A stretch of DNA of 62,285 nucleotides, from positions 1-62,285 of the forward strand of contig PFDB01000002.1 of NCBI GenBank assembly GCA_002763075.1, given 5' to 3'. Below are positions 48,279 to 57,735 of this stretch, one piece after another; the first letter of the stretch is position 1, and each line of letters starts with the position of its first letter. The DNA comes from Candidatus Pacearchaeota archaeon CG10_big_fil_rev_8_21_14_0_10_34_76. GTDB lineage: Archaea > Nanobdellota > Nanobdellia > Pacearchaeales > GW2011-AR1. The position numbers and the translations under genes were made by a program. The notes beneath the pieces are model-generated. The model made no database searches. It worked only from the letters and a program-made list of their open reading frames with translations, and was not told the DNA's origin.

Positions 48279-50687
48279 ATGAAAAAGAGAGGCTTGGGTA
48301 TTTTATCAGGTGTGCAGATATTCTTGTTAATTGTTTCAATGATTTCTTTTAGCTGGATTCTTGGACAACCCAGTTTTGTTAGTGCACAATCTGCAACACA
48401 AAGCCCAACTAGGACTGGAGGAACAAATTCTGTAGGTTACTCGAAAATTCATACTTATTCTGTTGATGGAGAAACTCAAACCCTTACTCAAAAAGTAATC
48501 GGAGGAGAACTAAAATATTATGGTAATGATGGAGAAATAATTGGGGATGGAGTTGTTAAGGGTATAGCTACCAAAAACAACCTTGACCTTTCTGGAGGAT
48601 ATAATTATGTTGTGCAAAGCTCATTAACTAAATCTAATTTACAATTGAGCAGTTTGAAGGTTGGGCAAGATTTAGGAAATGGATTAACTATTAAAGAAAT
48701 TGGAAACATTGATGGAAAATATGCTGGGACTGTCTCTGTTCCTGGAGGTCAAGAGATTCCAATTGAGGGTTCTGGCAGTACTCGTTTGGGTTCTGCTACT
48801 GCAAAATCTCTTGGATTAACAAAAGAAAGAGGAATTCCTGCATTAGGAATTACAACTACAAACTTTCTTGGAGGACATCTTCTTGAAGGATTAACTTGGA
48901 GTTTGTTTGTCGTTGGTGCTATACAATTAATTGCTCCACTTTTAGGAGCTGATTCCGATATGACTAATGCATTAAGCGTTGCTGCCACTGCAGGAATCAT
49001 GTCTGGAAAACTAGCTTATGGACTTTTTGGTGCTGGAACTAGTACGGCAGATGCTGGACTTCTAGGAAGCTGGCTATCTCCGACCTATGCGACAGGGATT
49101 GGGATAGCAGTCGCTGTTGTTGTATTTGTGGCTTTGTATAAGAAAGACAGCAAGAAAGTGATTGAATTCCAATGCAATCCTTATGAGCCTCCGCTTGGAG
49201 GAGCTGATTGTAATAAGTGTGGAAGTGATGGTCTGCCGTGTTCTGAATATAGGTGTAGAAGCCTTGGACAGGCGTGTGAGCTTTTGAATTCTGGAAGTAA
49301 GGAAGAAAAATGTGTTTGGGTGAGTAAGGATGATGTAAGAGCTCCAACAATGACTCCTTCTACTTCGGCATTAACTGAAAGACATAAGTATACAAATCAT
49401 GAGACAAGGCCTCCAAGTCTTGGAACAAAAATAGTTAGAGATGATAGCACTAATGGATGTATTAAGCCATTTACACCCCTAACATTTGGAGTGGTTACAA
49501 ATGAGCCTGCACAATGCAAAATAGATATTGGAAACATGAAGAAATTTGATGAGATGAAGTTCTTCCTTGGGGAGACAAATCTTTTCTTGGAGAACCATAC
49601 TCAAGAGATGAGATTGCCATCTCCTGATGCAATAGCAGAATTTGGTGGGGAAGAGCTTATCATTGGTGCTGATGGGATATATGACTTTTATGTGAAATGT
49701 CAGGATAAGAATGGGAATGTAAATGAAGAAGATTTTGTTTTCAGTTTCTGTGTTGATCCAACACCAGATACAACGCCCCCGATAATTGAAGATACTTCCA
49801 TAAGAGATGGAAGTCCTGTTGCATTTAACTCTGAGAAGATTGATTTAAGTTTGTTCGTGAATGAACCTGCCGAATGTAAGTGGAGTGTGCAAGACAAAGC
49901 ATTTTTAGATATGGAAAATAATATGAGCTGTTCAACTGAGGTATATCAACAGAATGCAAACCAATTGTATAGTTGCTCTACTCAACTTACAGGAATAAAG
50001 GATAGAGAAGAGAACAGCTTTTATTTCAGATGTAAGGACCAGCCAAATAAGCCAGATAATGAAAGAAATGTAAACACTCAAAGCAAAAAATTCACATTGT
50101 TGGGAAGCCAAGAATTGAATATAATCAGATTCTCTCCAGAGGCTAACAAGACATTATTTGATAGCACTGAAAGTGTACGACTCACGTTGGAAGTTGAGAC
50201 AAGCAATGGAGCTAACGAAGGGCAGTCTATATGTTATATAAGCCCTAGTGGAAATCCTGATAGTTATATAGCCATGTCTGATACGAATAGTTTCAAGCAT
50301 TCACAATTATTAGTATTGCCTGCTGGGACATATAACTACTACTTTAGGTGTATTGATGCGGGGGGAAATAGTGACGAAGCCATTACTAATTTCCAAATTG
50401 AAACCGACAATAAAGCCCCATTCATCACTAGGTTGTATAAAGAAGGTGTTGACGCTCTTAAAATAATCACTAATGAGAAGGCTGAATGCTCTTACTCAAT
50501 AAACACCTGTAACTTTGAAGTTGCTGATGGAATTGATATGAGAACGCTGGATGTGGAGAAGAAAGTTATTCATTTTGCAGAATGGAAGACAGGCCAAACA
50601 TATCATATAAAGTGTGCTGATGAGTTTGGGAACCAACCTGCACCAGATGCCTGTACAATACAAATTAGTGCTTCGACATTCGAGTAA
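48279..50687 (+). CDS. Cys-rich secreted protein, homologous to C-terminal half of 39805-43647 product
   Basis: Signal peptide; FQCNPYEPPLGGADCNKCGSDGLPCSEYRCRSLGQACELLN vs FTCKPWVPPSGGADCGKCGDNGLPCNEYKCESLGTACEFLN. Confidence 0.85.
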   Translation: MKKRGLGILSGVQIFLLIVSMISFSWILGQPSFVSAQSATQSPTRTGGTNSVGYSKIHTYSVDGETQTLTQKVIGGELKYYGNDGEIIGDGVVKGIATKNNLDLSGGYNYVVQSSLTKSNLQLSSLKVGQDLGNGLTIKEIGNIDGKYAGTVSVPGGQEIPIEGSGSTRLGSATAKSLGLTKERGIPALGITTTNFLGGHLLEGLTWSLFVVGAIQLIAPLLGADSDMTNALSVAATAGIMSGKLAYGLFGAGTSTADAGLLGSWLSPTYATGIGIAVAVVVFVALYKKDSKKVIEFQCNPYEPPLGGADCNKCGSDGLPCSEYRCRSLGQACELLNSGSKEEKCVWVSKDDVRAPTMTPSTSALTERHKYTNHETRPPSLGTKIVRDDSTNGCIKPFTPLTFGVVTNEPAQCKIDIGNMKKFDEMKFFLGETNLFLENHTQEMRLPSPDAIAEFGGEELIIGADGIYDFYVKCQDKNGNVNEEDFVFSFCVDPTPDTTPPIIEDTSIRDGSPVAFNSEKIDLSLFVNEPAECKWSVQDKAFLDMENNMSCSTEVYQQNANQLYSCSTQLTGIKDREENSFYFRCKDQPNKPDNERNVNTQSKKFTLLGSQELNIIRFSPEANKTLFDSTESVRLTLEVETSNGANEGQSICYISPSGNPDSYIAMSDTNSFKHSQLLVLPAGTYNYYFRCIDAGGNSDEAITNFQIETDNKAPFITRLYKEGVDALKIITNEKAECSYSINTCNFEVADGIDMRTLDVEKKVIHFAEWKTGQTYHIKCADEFGNQPAPDACTIQISASTFE

Positions 50688-50723
50688 CGAAAGCTTTAAT
50701 TATTAAATTTCTTAAGTGATAGT

Positions 50724-51194
50724 ATGCAGAAAAGAGGTTTGCAGCTTGCGTTTGGATTTATATTCTCAATTATATTAATTGCGGCAATTTTATTTGTGTC
50801 TTTCTATGCAATATCAAAATTTAGTGGGGTGAAAAAATGCACTGAAGGTGCATTGTTTTATGAGAATTTTCAAGAGAGAATTGATTCTGCCTGGAGATCT
50901 GAAATAGTAAAAGATGTTTTCAGTGAGAGAGTTTCTTCTGGAATTAAGGAAGTTTGTATTGGAGAGTTGAGCAACCTGGAAGAAAAATATAGAATCCTAG
51001 AAGATTATTCATTTTCAGGAGGGAATGTTTTTATGTGGCCTCCTGAAAAAGCTTGTGAAGACTTTGCTAGCCATAAGATTGAGCATATTGGATTTGAGAA
51101 TAGTGGAATAAAATGCTTTACAGTTGTCAATGGAAGAGTGGAAATACCTATAGAGAAAGGAAGCACTGATGCCTTGGTGATGATAAGAAGATGA
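50724..51194 (+). CDS. pilin-like protein
   Basis: MQKRGLQLAFGFIFSIILIAAILFVSFYAISKF. Confidence 0.7.
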   Translation: MQKRGLQLAFGFIFSIILIAAILFVSFYAISKFSGVKKCTEGALFYENFQERIDSAWRSEIVKDVFSERVSSGIKEVCIGELSNLEEKYRILEDYSFSGGNVFMWPPEKACEDFASHKIEHIGFENSGIKCFTVVNGRVEIPIEKGSTDALVMIRR

Positions 51195-51222
51195 TTGGAA
51201 TTAAATGTGGAGGGATTTGTTG

Positions 51223-52179
51223 ATGACATCAAATAGATTGATTAACATTAACAAAAAGGGACTGGAATTCACATTTGCATGGCTTTTTGCCATAATAGCC
51301 GGTGCGGTGATAATTTTCATTGCTATTTATGCAACAACCCAGTTTATTGGGACAAGTAAAGATGCATCTAATGCAAAAATAACTGGAGAGGTTGGAAGCA
51401 TTTTAGAGTCTGTGGAGACTAGCCTTGAAGAAGGGAAACAAATAAAGATTGAATTCCCTGATGAAACCAGGATTTACAATAGGTGTGATGATTTTGGAAA
51501 TTTTGGAAGGCAGCTTCTTAGTGTAAGTGTGCGAAGCGGAATTGGAAATGAGTTTCAAAGATCTGAAAATGAACAAGCATTTTTTGATAAATATATATTC
51601 TCAGAGGAACTTGTGCAAGGAAAGGAAGTCAATATCTTTGTAAAACCTTTTGAGATGCCGTATAAAATAGCTAGTTTGGCATATATCTATTCAGAAAATT
51701 ATTGTTTTGTCAACCCTAGTGGAGATATAGAAGATGAGATCAGAGGGTTAAACCTAAAAAATGTTAATATAAGTGAGAGTGTTGGGGGGTGTGCAAGAGA
51801 GAGTATTAAGGTGTGCTTTGAAAGTGCGGGTTGTGATGTGAATGTGAATCTTGAAGAACAAAGTGTCACAAAAAATAGAATCAAAGTATTTTATGAGGGG
51901 GATTCTTTAATGTATGGAGCAATTTTTGCAGAGCCAGAGATATATTTGTGCCAGGTAACAAGACTAATGAAGAGAACTGGAGAACTTGCACATGTTTATT
52001 CTTTGAAGGCAGAATTTTTAGAGGGAAAAGGATGTACAACAGGATTAGACAATAAGATGAAAATATATGCTTCTAATCTTGCTAATGTAGAATCTGATAA
52101 AGATGATATTAAAGCTATTGGAATAGAAAGTACAGAAATAAGGAGGAGTAATGAAAAATTATCTTGTAAGCTGTTCTAA
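51223..52179 (+). CDS. pilin-like protein
   Basis: NKKGLEFTFAWLFAIIAGAVIIFIAIYATTQF. Confidence 0.7.
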   Translation: MTSNRLININKKGLEFTFAWLFAIIAGAVIIFIAIYATTQFIGTSKDASNAKITGEVGSILESVETSLEEGKQIKIEFPDETRIYNRCDDFGNFGRQLLSVSVRSGIGNEFQRSENEQAFFDKYIFSEELVQGKEVNIFVKPFEMPYKIASLAYIYSENYCFVNPSGDIEDEIRGLNLKNVNISESVGGCARESIKVCFESAGCDVNVNLEEQSVTKNRIKVFYEGDSLMYGAIFAEPEIYLCQVTRLMKRTGELAHVYSLKAEFLEGKGCTTGLDNKMKIYASNLANVESDKDDIKAIGIESTEIRRSNEKLSCKLF

Positions 52180-52663
52180 GGGCCAGATGAAGGTTCAGCA
52201 GATGGCTTTTGTGCTTGTGGCATTAGTTATATTTTTTGTTATAATAGGATTATTTTTCCTCAGTATATCCCTCTCCTCGTTGAAGAACTCTGCTCAAGAG
52301 ATTAGAGAGAAAGATGTATTAGAGAGCATAAAGAGAGTCACTTCTATTCCTGAATTTGCATGGACTATAGATGATTGTGCGTCTTGTATTGATATGGATA
52401 AGGCAATGGCGTTTAAGGGAAGGGCAAGTTATGTTGGATTTTGGGATTATTCATTCTTTAGAATTGAGAAAGTTTATCCTATTGAATCTGGTGGAGAATG
52501 TACATTATATAACTATCCTGAATGCAATACATTGACTTTAATCAATAAAAGCATAATTCCAGATAGTAAGAGCGCTTTTGTTTCTCTTTGTAGGTATGAA
52601 CCTGAAGAAGGTTATTATAAATGTGAGCTGGGGAAGGTAATAATTGCGGGGGAGGCAATATGA
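52151..52663 (+). CDS. pilin-like protein
   Basis: SKGQMKVQQMAFVLVALVIFFVIIGLFFLSI; overlaps neighbours. Confidence 0.7.
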   Translation: MKNYLVSCSKGQMKVQQMAFVLVALVIFFVIIGLFFLSISLSSLKNSAQEIREKDVLESIKRVTSIPEFAWTIDDCASCIDMDKAMAFKGRASYVGFWDYSFFRIEKVYPIESGGECTLYNYPECNTLTLINKSIIPDSKSAFVSLCRYEPEEGYYKCELGKVIIAGEAI

Positions 52664-53163
52664 TGAAAAAAGGACAAGAGGAGATTGTAGGATTTATTAT
52701 GGTTGTGGTATTAGTAGTAGTTATCCTCCTTATCTTCTTAGGACTAAATATACGAAGTGGGGATAATCCTATTTTGCAAGATAGTGTCAAAGCAAGACAA
52801 TTTTTAGAGAGTTCTATGGAATTTACTACAGATTGTGCAATAGGATATATTCCCGCCTATGCTAGAATAGGGGAAGTTATAAGAGAATGTTCAAGAGGAG
52901 GGAGATGTGTTGATGGTAGAAGCTCGTGCGAAGTGCTAAATACAAGTATTTCTGGGCTTGTGGATGCAGGGTTTAATATAGGGGAAGATAATCCCATAAA
53001 AGGATTTAGGTTCAGGTCTTATTATTCATCTAATTCAAGCAATTCTGAAGAGGATATTATAGAACTGTCAAGGGGGCAATGTAATAATTCATTGACTGGC
53101 TCAGAATATCTTATTCCTGCATTTCCTGGAAGGATTGTGACATCTGTTGAATTGTGTAGTTAA
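52660..53163 (+). CDS. pilin-like protein
   Basis: MKKGQEEIVGFIMVVVLVVVILLIFLGLNI; 4-nt overlap. Confidence 0.7.
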   Translation: MMKKGQEEIVGFIMVVVLVVVILLIFLGLNIRSGDNPILQDSVKARQFLESSMEFTTDCAIGYIPAYARIGEVIRECSRGGRCVDGRSSCEVLNTSISGLVDAGFNIGEDNPIKGFRFRSYYSSNSSNSEEDIIELSRGQCNNSLTGSEYLIPAFPGRIVTSVELCS

Positions 53164-53519
53164 AGCTTTAATTCTATATTTATAGAATCCAAAATAATCC
53201 TTGGTCTAAGCCTTTCTCTTTTACCTGTTTTCTCTGCTATCAGATCTATAAACCCAAATTTTTCCATTAATTTGATATCATCACTCACAGATTTGAAGTC
53301 TCTACCGAGCATCTTCGCTAAGGCATAAACAGATTTTGGACTCTTTGTTTTTATTGTGTGCATCATCCTTGCCTTTTCATTTGAAAGCAATCCCCTTAAA
53401 GCAGAAAGGCCTTCAAAGTCGTAATCCTTTTTGTTTCCAGGAAACTTTTTGAATAAAGCTGAGAATGTTCCCTGTTTATCGACGATAGTTATTTGCATGC
53501 TCTTTGTTTTTTGCGCCAT
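53160..53519 (-). CDS. winged-HTH transcriptional regulator
   Basis: TKSPKSVYALAKMLGRDFKSVSDDIKLMEKFGFIDL. Confidence 0.75.
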   Translation of the reverse strand: MAQKTKSMQITIVDKQGTFSALFKKFPGNKKDYDFEGLSALRGLLSNEKARMMHTIKTKSPKSVYALAKMLGRDFKSVSDDIKLMEKFGFIDLIAEKTGKRERLRPRIILDSINIELKL

Positions 53520-53540
53520 TTTTTACTATATATGTTTTTT

Positions 53541-53594
53541 TATAACCTATATATCTTTAATAACTTATGTATTTATATGTTTCTATAGGTTATA
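53541..53594. promoter_or_regulatory. inverted repeat TATAACCTATA / TATAGGTTATA upstream of HTH gene
   Basis: 53541-53551 and 53584-53594 are exact reverse complements. Confidence 0.5.
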
Positions 53595-53734
53595 TATGGG
53601 TTGATAATACATATAAAATTTGGGTGCTTAGTTTAACTGTCTTAAGAGATGAGGATAAATCCCAAAGTGATACCGAAAGATTTATAAATGAATCCCAGTT
53701 TTAAGGGTAAATCTTGGATTTTTATAGGCCTGAT

Positions 53735-53932
53735 GTACAAAGCTTTTTAAAGGGTTTTGAATTATATGTATTACTCCAAAGCGGAGTACCGACGGGAGTT
53801 GTGCTTTTAGGAGCACAATTTCAGTGTCAGTAGCTTAATTCATGCTACTTGACGAGACGAGCTGTAAAAAGCTTCCCTTACGGGAGCCTTGAGGGGCTGT
53901 CAACGTACAAAGCTGAAAGGGGGTTAAAAAAA
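53735..53932 (+). promoter_or_regulatory. structured 5' leader of the S-layer gene
   Basis: Perfect hairpins TACTCC/GGAGTA, TTGTGCT/AGCACAA, AGTAGC/GCTACT, then GCTTCCC/GGGAGC; flanked by GTACAAAGCT repeats. Confidence 0.6.
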
Positions 53933-56380
53933 ATGAGATTTAATTTTAGAAAAATCGCATCTGCAGCTGCATCAACCTTAATGGTTGGATCTACAGTTGC
54001 TTTGGCTGCTGCCGCAAGCTATCCTGCTCCCTTCGTGACTAACGGACAGGCAGACGTAGGAATTGTTTACGGAAGCAGTGCTCAGCCAACTGACTTGGTC
54101 GCAGCTACAGATATTGCTACAAATCTACAATCTGCTTTGACTTCACAGGGAGGCAACAGCGGAGGAACTCCAACAGGCGGGGACTTTGTCCAACTAGATA
54201 GATCTAGTGACCGTTTGAACCTAGGAAATGCTGTCAACGGGCCTTTCGGGCCAACAGTTGATGACGATGACTTGGAAGTTCTTTTAGCTGACGGCACATA
54301 CTCTGCTGAAGACAATGATGAGTTTGATTATGAACAGAAGATAACCTTAGGAGCTTTTTCATTAAGTCATTTCAGAGACTCTGACTATGAATCTCTTGTA
54401 GGCTTAAGTGAGAGAACTCCAGTTATTGGATTCCAAATCAGTTCATCAAATACATTGATTGCTAACTATTCTCTTGATTTCACTTCTGATGCTGAATCAG
54501 ACGTTGCTTCAGGTGATTTGGAGGATTTTGAAGGAAGCGACATAATGCTGTTTGGCAAGAAATATTATGTTTCTGATGCTAAAAACGGCACTGCTGCTGC
54601 AAACTTCGGAACATTCACATTACTAGATTCTGCAACTACAGGAATAGTTTCTGAAGGAGAAACTATAAGTGTTACAGAGAGTGGAAAGACATACAATGTA
54701 CAGATTACATTCATAAGCAGTGATAAGGTCATTTTTGATGTTAATGGTGAAACTACTAATTCCATGAGTGAAGGGGAGACCTATAAACTATCAGATGGAA
54801 CATATGTAAGCCTTAGGGATAACTTATATGTTTCAAAAGATACTGGAATCAGTAAAGCCGAGTTTAGCATTGGTTCTGGAAAGTTAGAGATAACTTCTGG
54901 AAACGAAATTAAAATGAACGATGACACTGTTGATGGTGTAAGAGCATGGTTTGTCAGAGGAACATCTGTTTCTGGCGCTGAGAGACTTGACAAGGTAGTT
55001 GTTGAATGGGTAACTGATGAGGAAGAGTTTATCACATCTGAAACAGGGCTTCAAATGCCTGGTCTTGGGGGAATCAAGTTCACAATGAACGATTTCTTTA
55101 GACCAACTGAGGAGACCATAACTGTTGCAGGAGATTCTGATACAAATCTACAGATAACATGGCCATTTGTGGATGGAAGCGCAAGCTTACATCTATTATA
55201 TGCTAATGCATCTGGAGAATTTTTAGGAATTGGAAAGGCAGCAGATGAAAGGTTAGCTACATCAGCAAACACTACATTGACATACTATGAGAAACAGACT
55301 AATGACAATTATCATAGGTATTTCATAGCTTCGTACAATACCACTACAGATTCTTCATCTTATTTATTGTCTGCAAACATCAGAGAAGATACTGATGCAA
55401 ACAGAAATGAAACAATAATAAAGAATGAGATCACTGGTGAGACATTCGGAGCAAGAACTGCTGGAGATACATTGGACGTTGGAGATGTTAGATTAACAAT
55501 TGTTGCTGTTGACAGGAACGCATCTGACGAGTGGATGACTATCTCTGCAGGAACAAACACTAATTTCAACACAATCTATACAAAGGGTGGTTTGAAAGCG
55601 TGGTTGCCTGTAGATCAGAACGCTACCTACATTAATGGAGGTATTGACTTTACTGACGCAGATCAAGCTATTGCTGGAGCAGGACACAATATGGACACTT
55701 GGTTACTCTTCTTTGATGAAGAAGACAAAGACGATAATATTGCTGCTGGAACTGCATTCAATCTGACTGCTGACGACAACTCCGATGGAGATGTACATGT
55801 CACGCAAGTTAGTGGATCAGGCAGTGGAGGTCCTGGAGCTCAGGAAGTGGGAGACAGTACTGGAGTCTATGAAGCCTATCTGACATCTGATGTTGCTACA
55901 AGGACATTGCACTACACCAAACCTGATAGGGATTGGGCAGAAGTGCTGTATCCTGCAGGAAGCGATGGAGATTCAGAATCATATGCTGAAGTGTTCTTGG
56001 CTGAAACTTCTACAAGTAGTGGAAGCGGAGGAAGCTTAGGCAGTGTGACTGTTCTTGATAGTGAAGCTTCACAGGTATCTGCCAATCACTTAATTGTTGT
56101 TGGTGGAAGCTGTGTTAACACTGTTGCTGCTCAATTGTTAGGAAGCTCTAGCCCTATGTGCGGAAGCGCATTCGAATCAGCTGCTGGAATTGGTTCTGGA
56201 AGCTACTTAATCCAGACATTCAATAATCCATTCAGCGGAGCAAAGGTTGCTACATTAGTGGCAGGTTATAACGCTGCTGATACAACCAATGCTGCAAAGG
56301 CACTAACAACTCAGACTGTAGACACAACTGTTGGCAAGAAGTACACTGGTACATCTTCTGATAGTCTTGAGTTAGCTTAA
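53933..56380 (+). CDS. S-layer protein (815 aa)
   Basis: MRFNFRKIASAAASTLMVGSTVALAAAASYPAPFVTNGQADVGIVYGSSAQPTDLVAATDIATNL matches archaeal S-layer N-domain pattern; RBS GGGGGT. Confidence 0.88.
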   Translation: MRFNFRKIASAAASTLMVGSTVALAAAASYPAPFVTNGQADVGIVYGSSAQPTDLVAATDIATNLQSALTSQGGNSGGTPTGGDFVQLDRSSDRLNLGNAVNGPFGPTVDDDDLEVLLADGTYSAEDNDEFDYEQKITLGAFSLSHFRDSDYESLVGLSERTPVIGFQISSSNTLIANYSLDFTSDAESDVASGDLEDFEGSDIMLFGKKYYVSDAKNGTAAANFGTFTLLDSATTGIVSEGETISVTESGKTYNVQITFISSDKVIFDVNGETTNSMSEGETYKLSDGTYVSLRDNLYVSKDTGISKAEFSIGSGKLEITSGNEIKMNDDTVDGVRAWFVRGTSVSGAERLDKVVVEWVTDEEEFITSETGLQMPGLGGIKFTMNDFFRPTEETITVAGDSDTNLQITWPFVDGSASLHLLYANASGEFLGIGKAADERLATSANTTLTYYEKQTNDNYHRYFIASYNTTTDSSSYLLSANIREDTDANRNETIIKNEITGETFGARTAGDTLDVGDVRLTIVAVDRNASDEWMTISAGTNTNFNTIYTKGGLKAWLPVDQNATYINGGIDFTDADQAIAGAGHNMDTWLLFFDEEDKDDNIAAGTAFNLTADDNSDGDVHVTQVSGSGSGGPGAQEVGDSTGVYEAYLTSDVATRTLHYTKPDRDWAEVLYPAGSDGDSESYAEVFLAETSTSSGSGGSLGSVTVLDSEASQVSANHLIVVGGSCVNTVAAQLLGSSSPMCGSAFESAAGIGSGSYLIQTFNNPFSGAKVATLVAGYNAADTTNAAKALTTQTVDTTVGKKYTGTSSDSLELA

Positions 56381-56387
56381 ACGCAAA

Positions 56388-56423
56388 AAACTTTTTTCTT
56401 TTTTTTCTTTTTTTTCTTTTTTA
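56388..56423 (+). terminator. poly-T terminator of S-layer gene
   Basis: Four consecutive C-T(6-9) tracts. Confidence 0.7.
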
Positions 56424-56499
56424 TTCTGGTGTAATCGAGATTCTGTTATCCTAAATTGCAATGGTTAATTTTTTAAACTGAGAGTTATTTTACTTTAAA

Positions 56500-57045
56500 A
56501 TGAGAAAAATAAGGACGCCTGAAGAAGTAGAAAAGTCTGAGAAAAGAAAAAGATTGATTGTAGGAGTTATTTTAATTGGCTTAATGGCATTTAGCAGTTT
56601 GGGATATGCTTTTTTTGGTCTTGGAAGTTCCTCGGAATCAGATGAGAGTTTATCTAATCCATATTTTGATGGAAACCAATGGATATTGGATACTGGAGGG
56701 ATTAAATTTTATCTTGTCAATTCTGTAGAAAGTGTGAAGGATATTCCTGTGGATATAGAGAATAACCTTCAAGATTATCTGGGGGCTCCACTCTTTATTG
56801 CTTCAGATAACGATCTTAGCACAAATGAAGTGGCTGCAAATCTTGGACAATATTCATCTAGGATGCAAAGGGCGTGTTATGGGGCGTGTGAAGAGGATCT
56901 TCCAGAAAAGGATTGTACTGAGAACCTTATAGTCTTTAGAGAGTCTGAGCAAAAAAGTGTTTTGCAAGAAGATAAATGCGTATTTATCAATGGAGACATT
57001 GAATCAGTTGATGCATTTTTATATAGCTTAGCGGGGAATTACTAG
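56500..57045 (+). CDS. membrane-anchored protein, unknown function
   Basis: One N-terminal TM; RKRLIVGVILIGLMAFSSLGYAFFGL. Confidence 0.65.
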   Translation: MRKIRTPEEVEKSEKRKRLIVGVILIGLMAFSSLGYAFFGLGSSSESDESLSNPYFDGNQWILDTGGIKFYLVNSVESVKDIPVDIENNLQDYLGAPLFIASDNDLSTNEVAANLGQYSSRMQRACYGACEEDLPEKDCTENLIVFRESEQKSVLQEDKCVFINGDIESVDAFLYSLAGNY

Positions 57046-57078
57046 AAACATTTAAAACACTCGAGCGTATTTGATTTT

Positions 57079-57735
57079 ATGCCAAGTAAAAAAACAAAAC
57101 AAGAGAATAAGGTAGAAAAAGACCTCATGAAGGTAATCGGATTTTTCATTTTTTTAGTGGTTTTGTTCATTGTGGCAAGCTGGTTTTTTAAAAATTTGAA
57201 CCATTTTGATTATGAGGGGTTGACTTTCACTAAGGAAAAATTTGGAGAGCTTACATTTTACCATTATAGTTATTTATTTGAGAATAAGAAGGGGCAAATA
57301 ACTGAGTACAATTTATACCTTAGGACTAATCCCAGTGCAAATAATGTTCCAGTTTACGCGGAGAATGACATTGTGTTTAAATCACCTTCCTTTGCAGAAA
57401 GCACTGCGTTTATAACTATAGATACCCTTGGATTGCCCCAATGCACTGAGAGCTTTGCTGCAATAGGCACGTTGTCTAAATTTTTAGCAGATAATCAGAT
57501 AACTGTTAAATCTGGGAATATGAATGAAAGCGAGGCGAGTATACAAGGCCATAATTATGTCACTTGTGATAATACTAAAGCACAGAATGTAAGAGTAATC
57601 CAGATTGTTGGAGGAAATGAGAGCAGGATTGATATAAATGGGAGTTGTTATACAATTAGTGTTGGAGAGGATTGCAAAATAATGCAAGCTATAGAAAAAT
57701 TTGAACTGCAGACCATTTTAGATGCTAGAACTTAG
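57079..57735 (+). CDS. membrane-anchored protein, unknown function
   Basis: One N-terminal TM; ORF track. Confidence 0.65.
   Translation: MPSKKTKQENKVEKDLMKVIGFFIFLVVLFIVASWFFKNLNHFDYEGLTFTKEKFGELTFYHYSYLFENKKGQITEYNLYLRTNPSANNVPVYAENDIVFKSPSFAESTAFITIDTLGLPQCTESFAAIGTLSKFLADNQITVKSGNMNESEASIQGHNYVTCDNTKAQNVRVIQIVGGNESRIDINGSCYTISVGEDCKIMQAIEKFELQTILDART

Noticed and set aside
53820-53932. Hammerhead-type ribozyme in the S-layer leader (TTGACGAG ... GAAA)
   Set aside because: The invariant CUGANGA core and correctly arranged stems are not present
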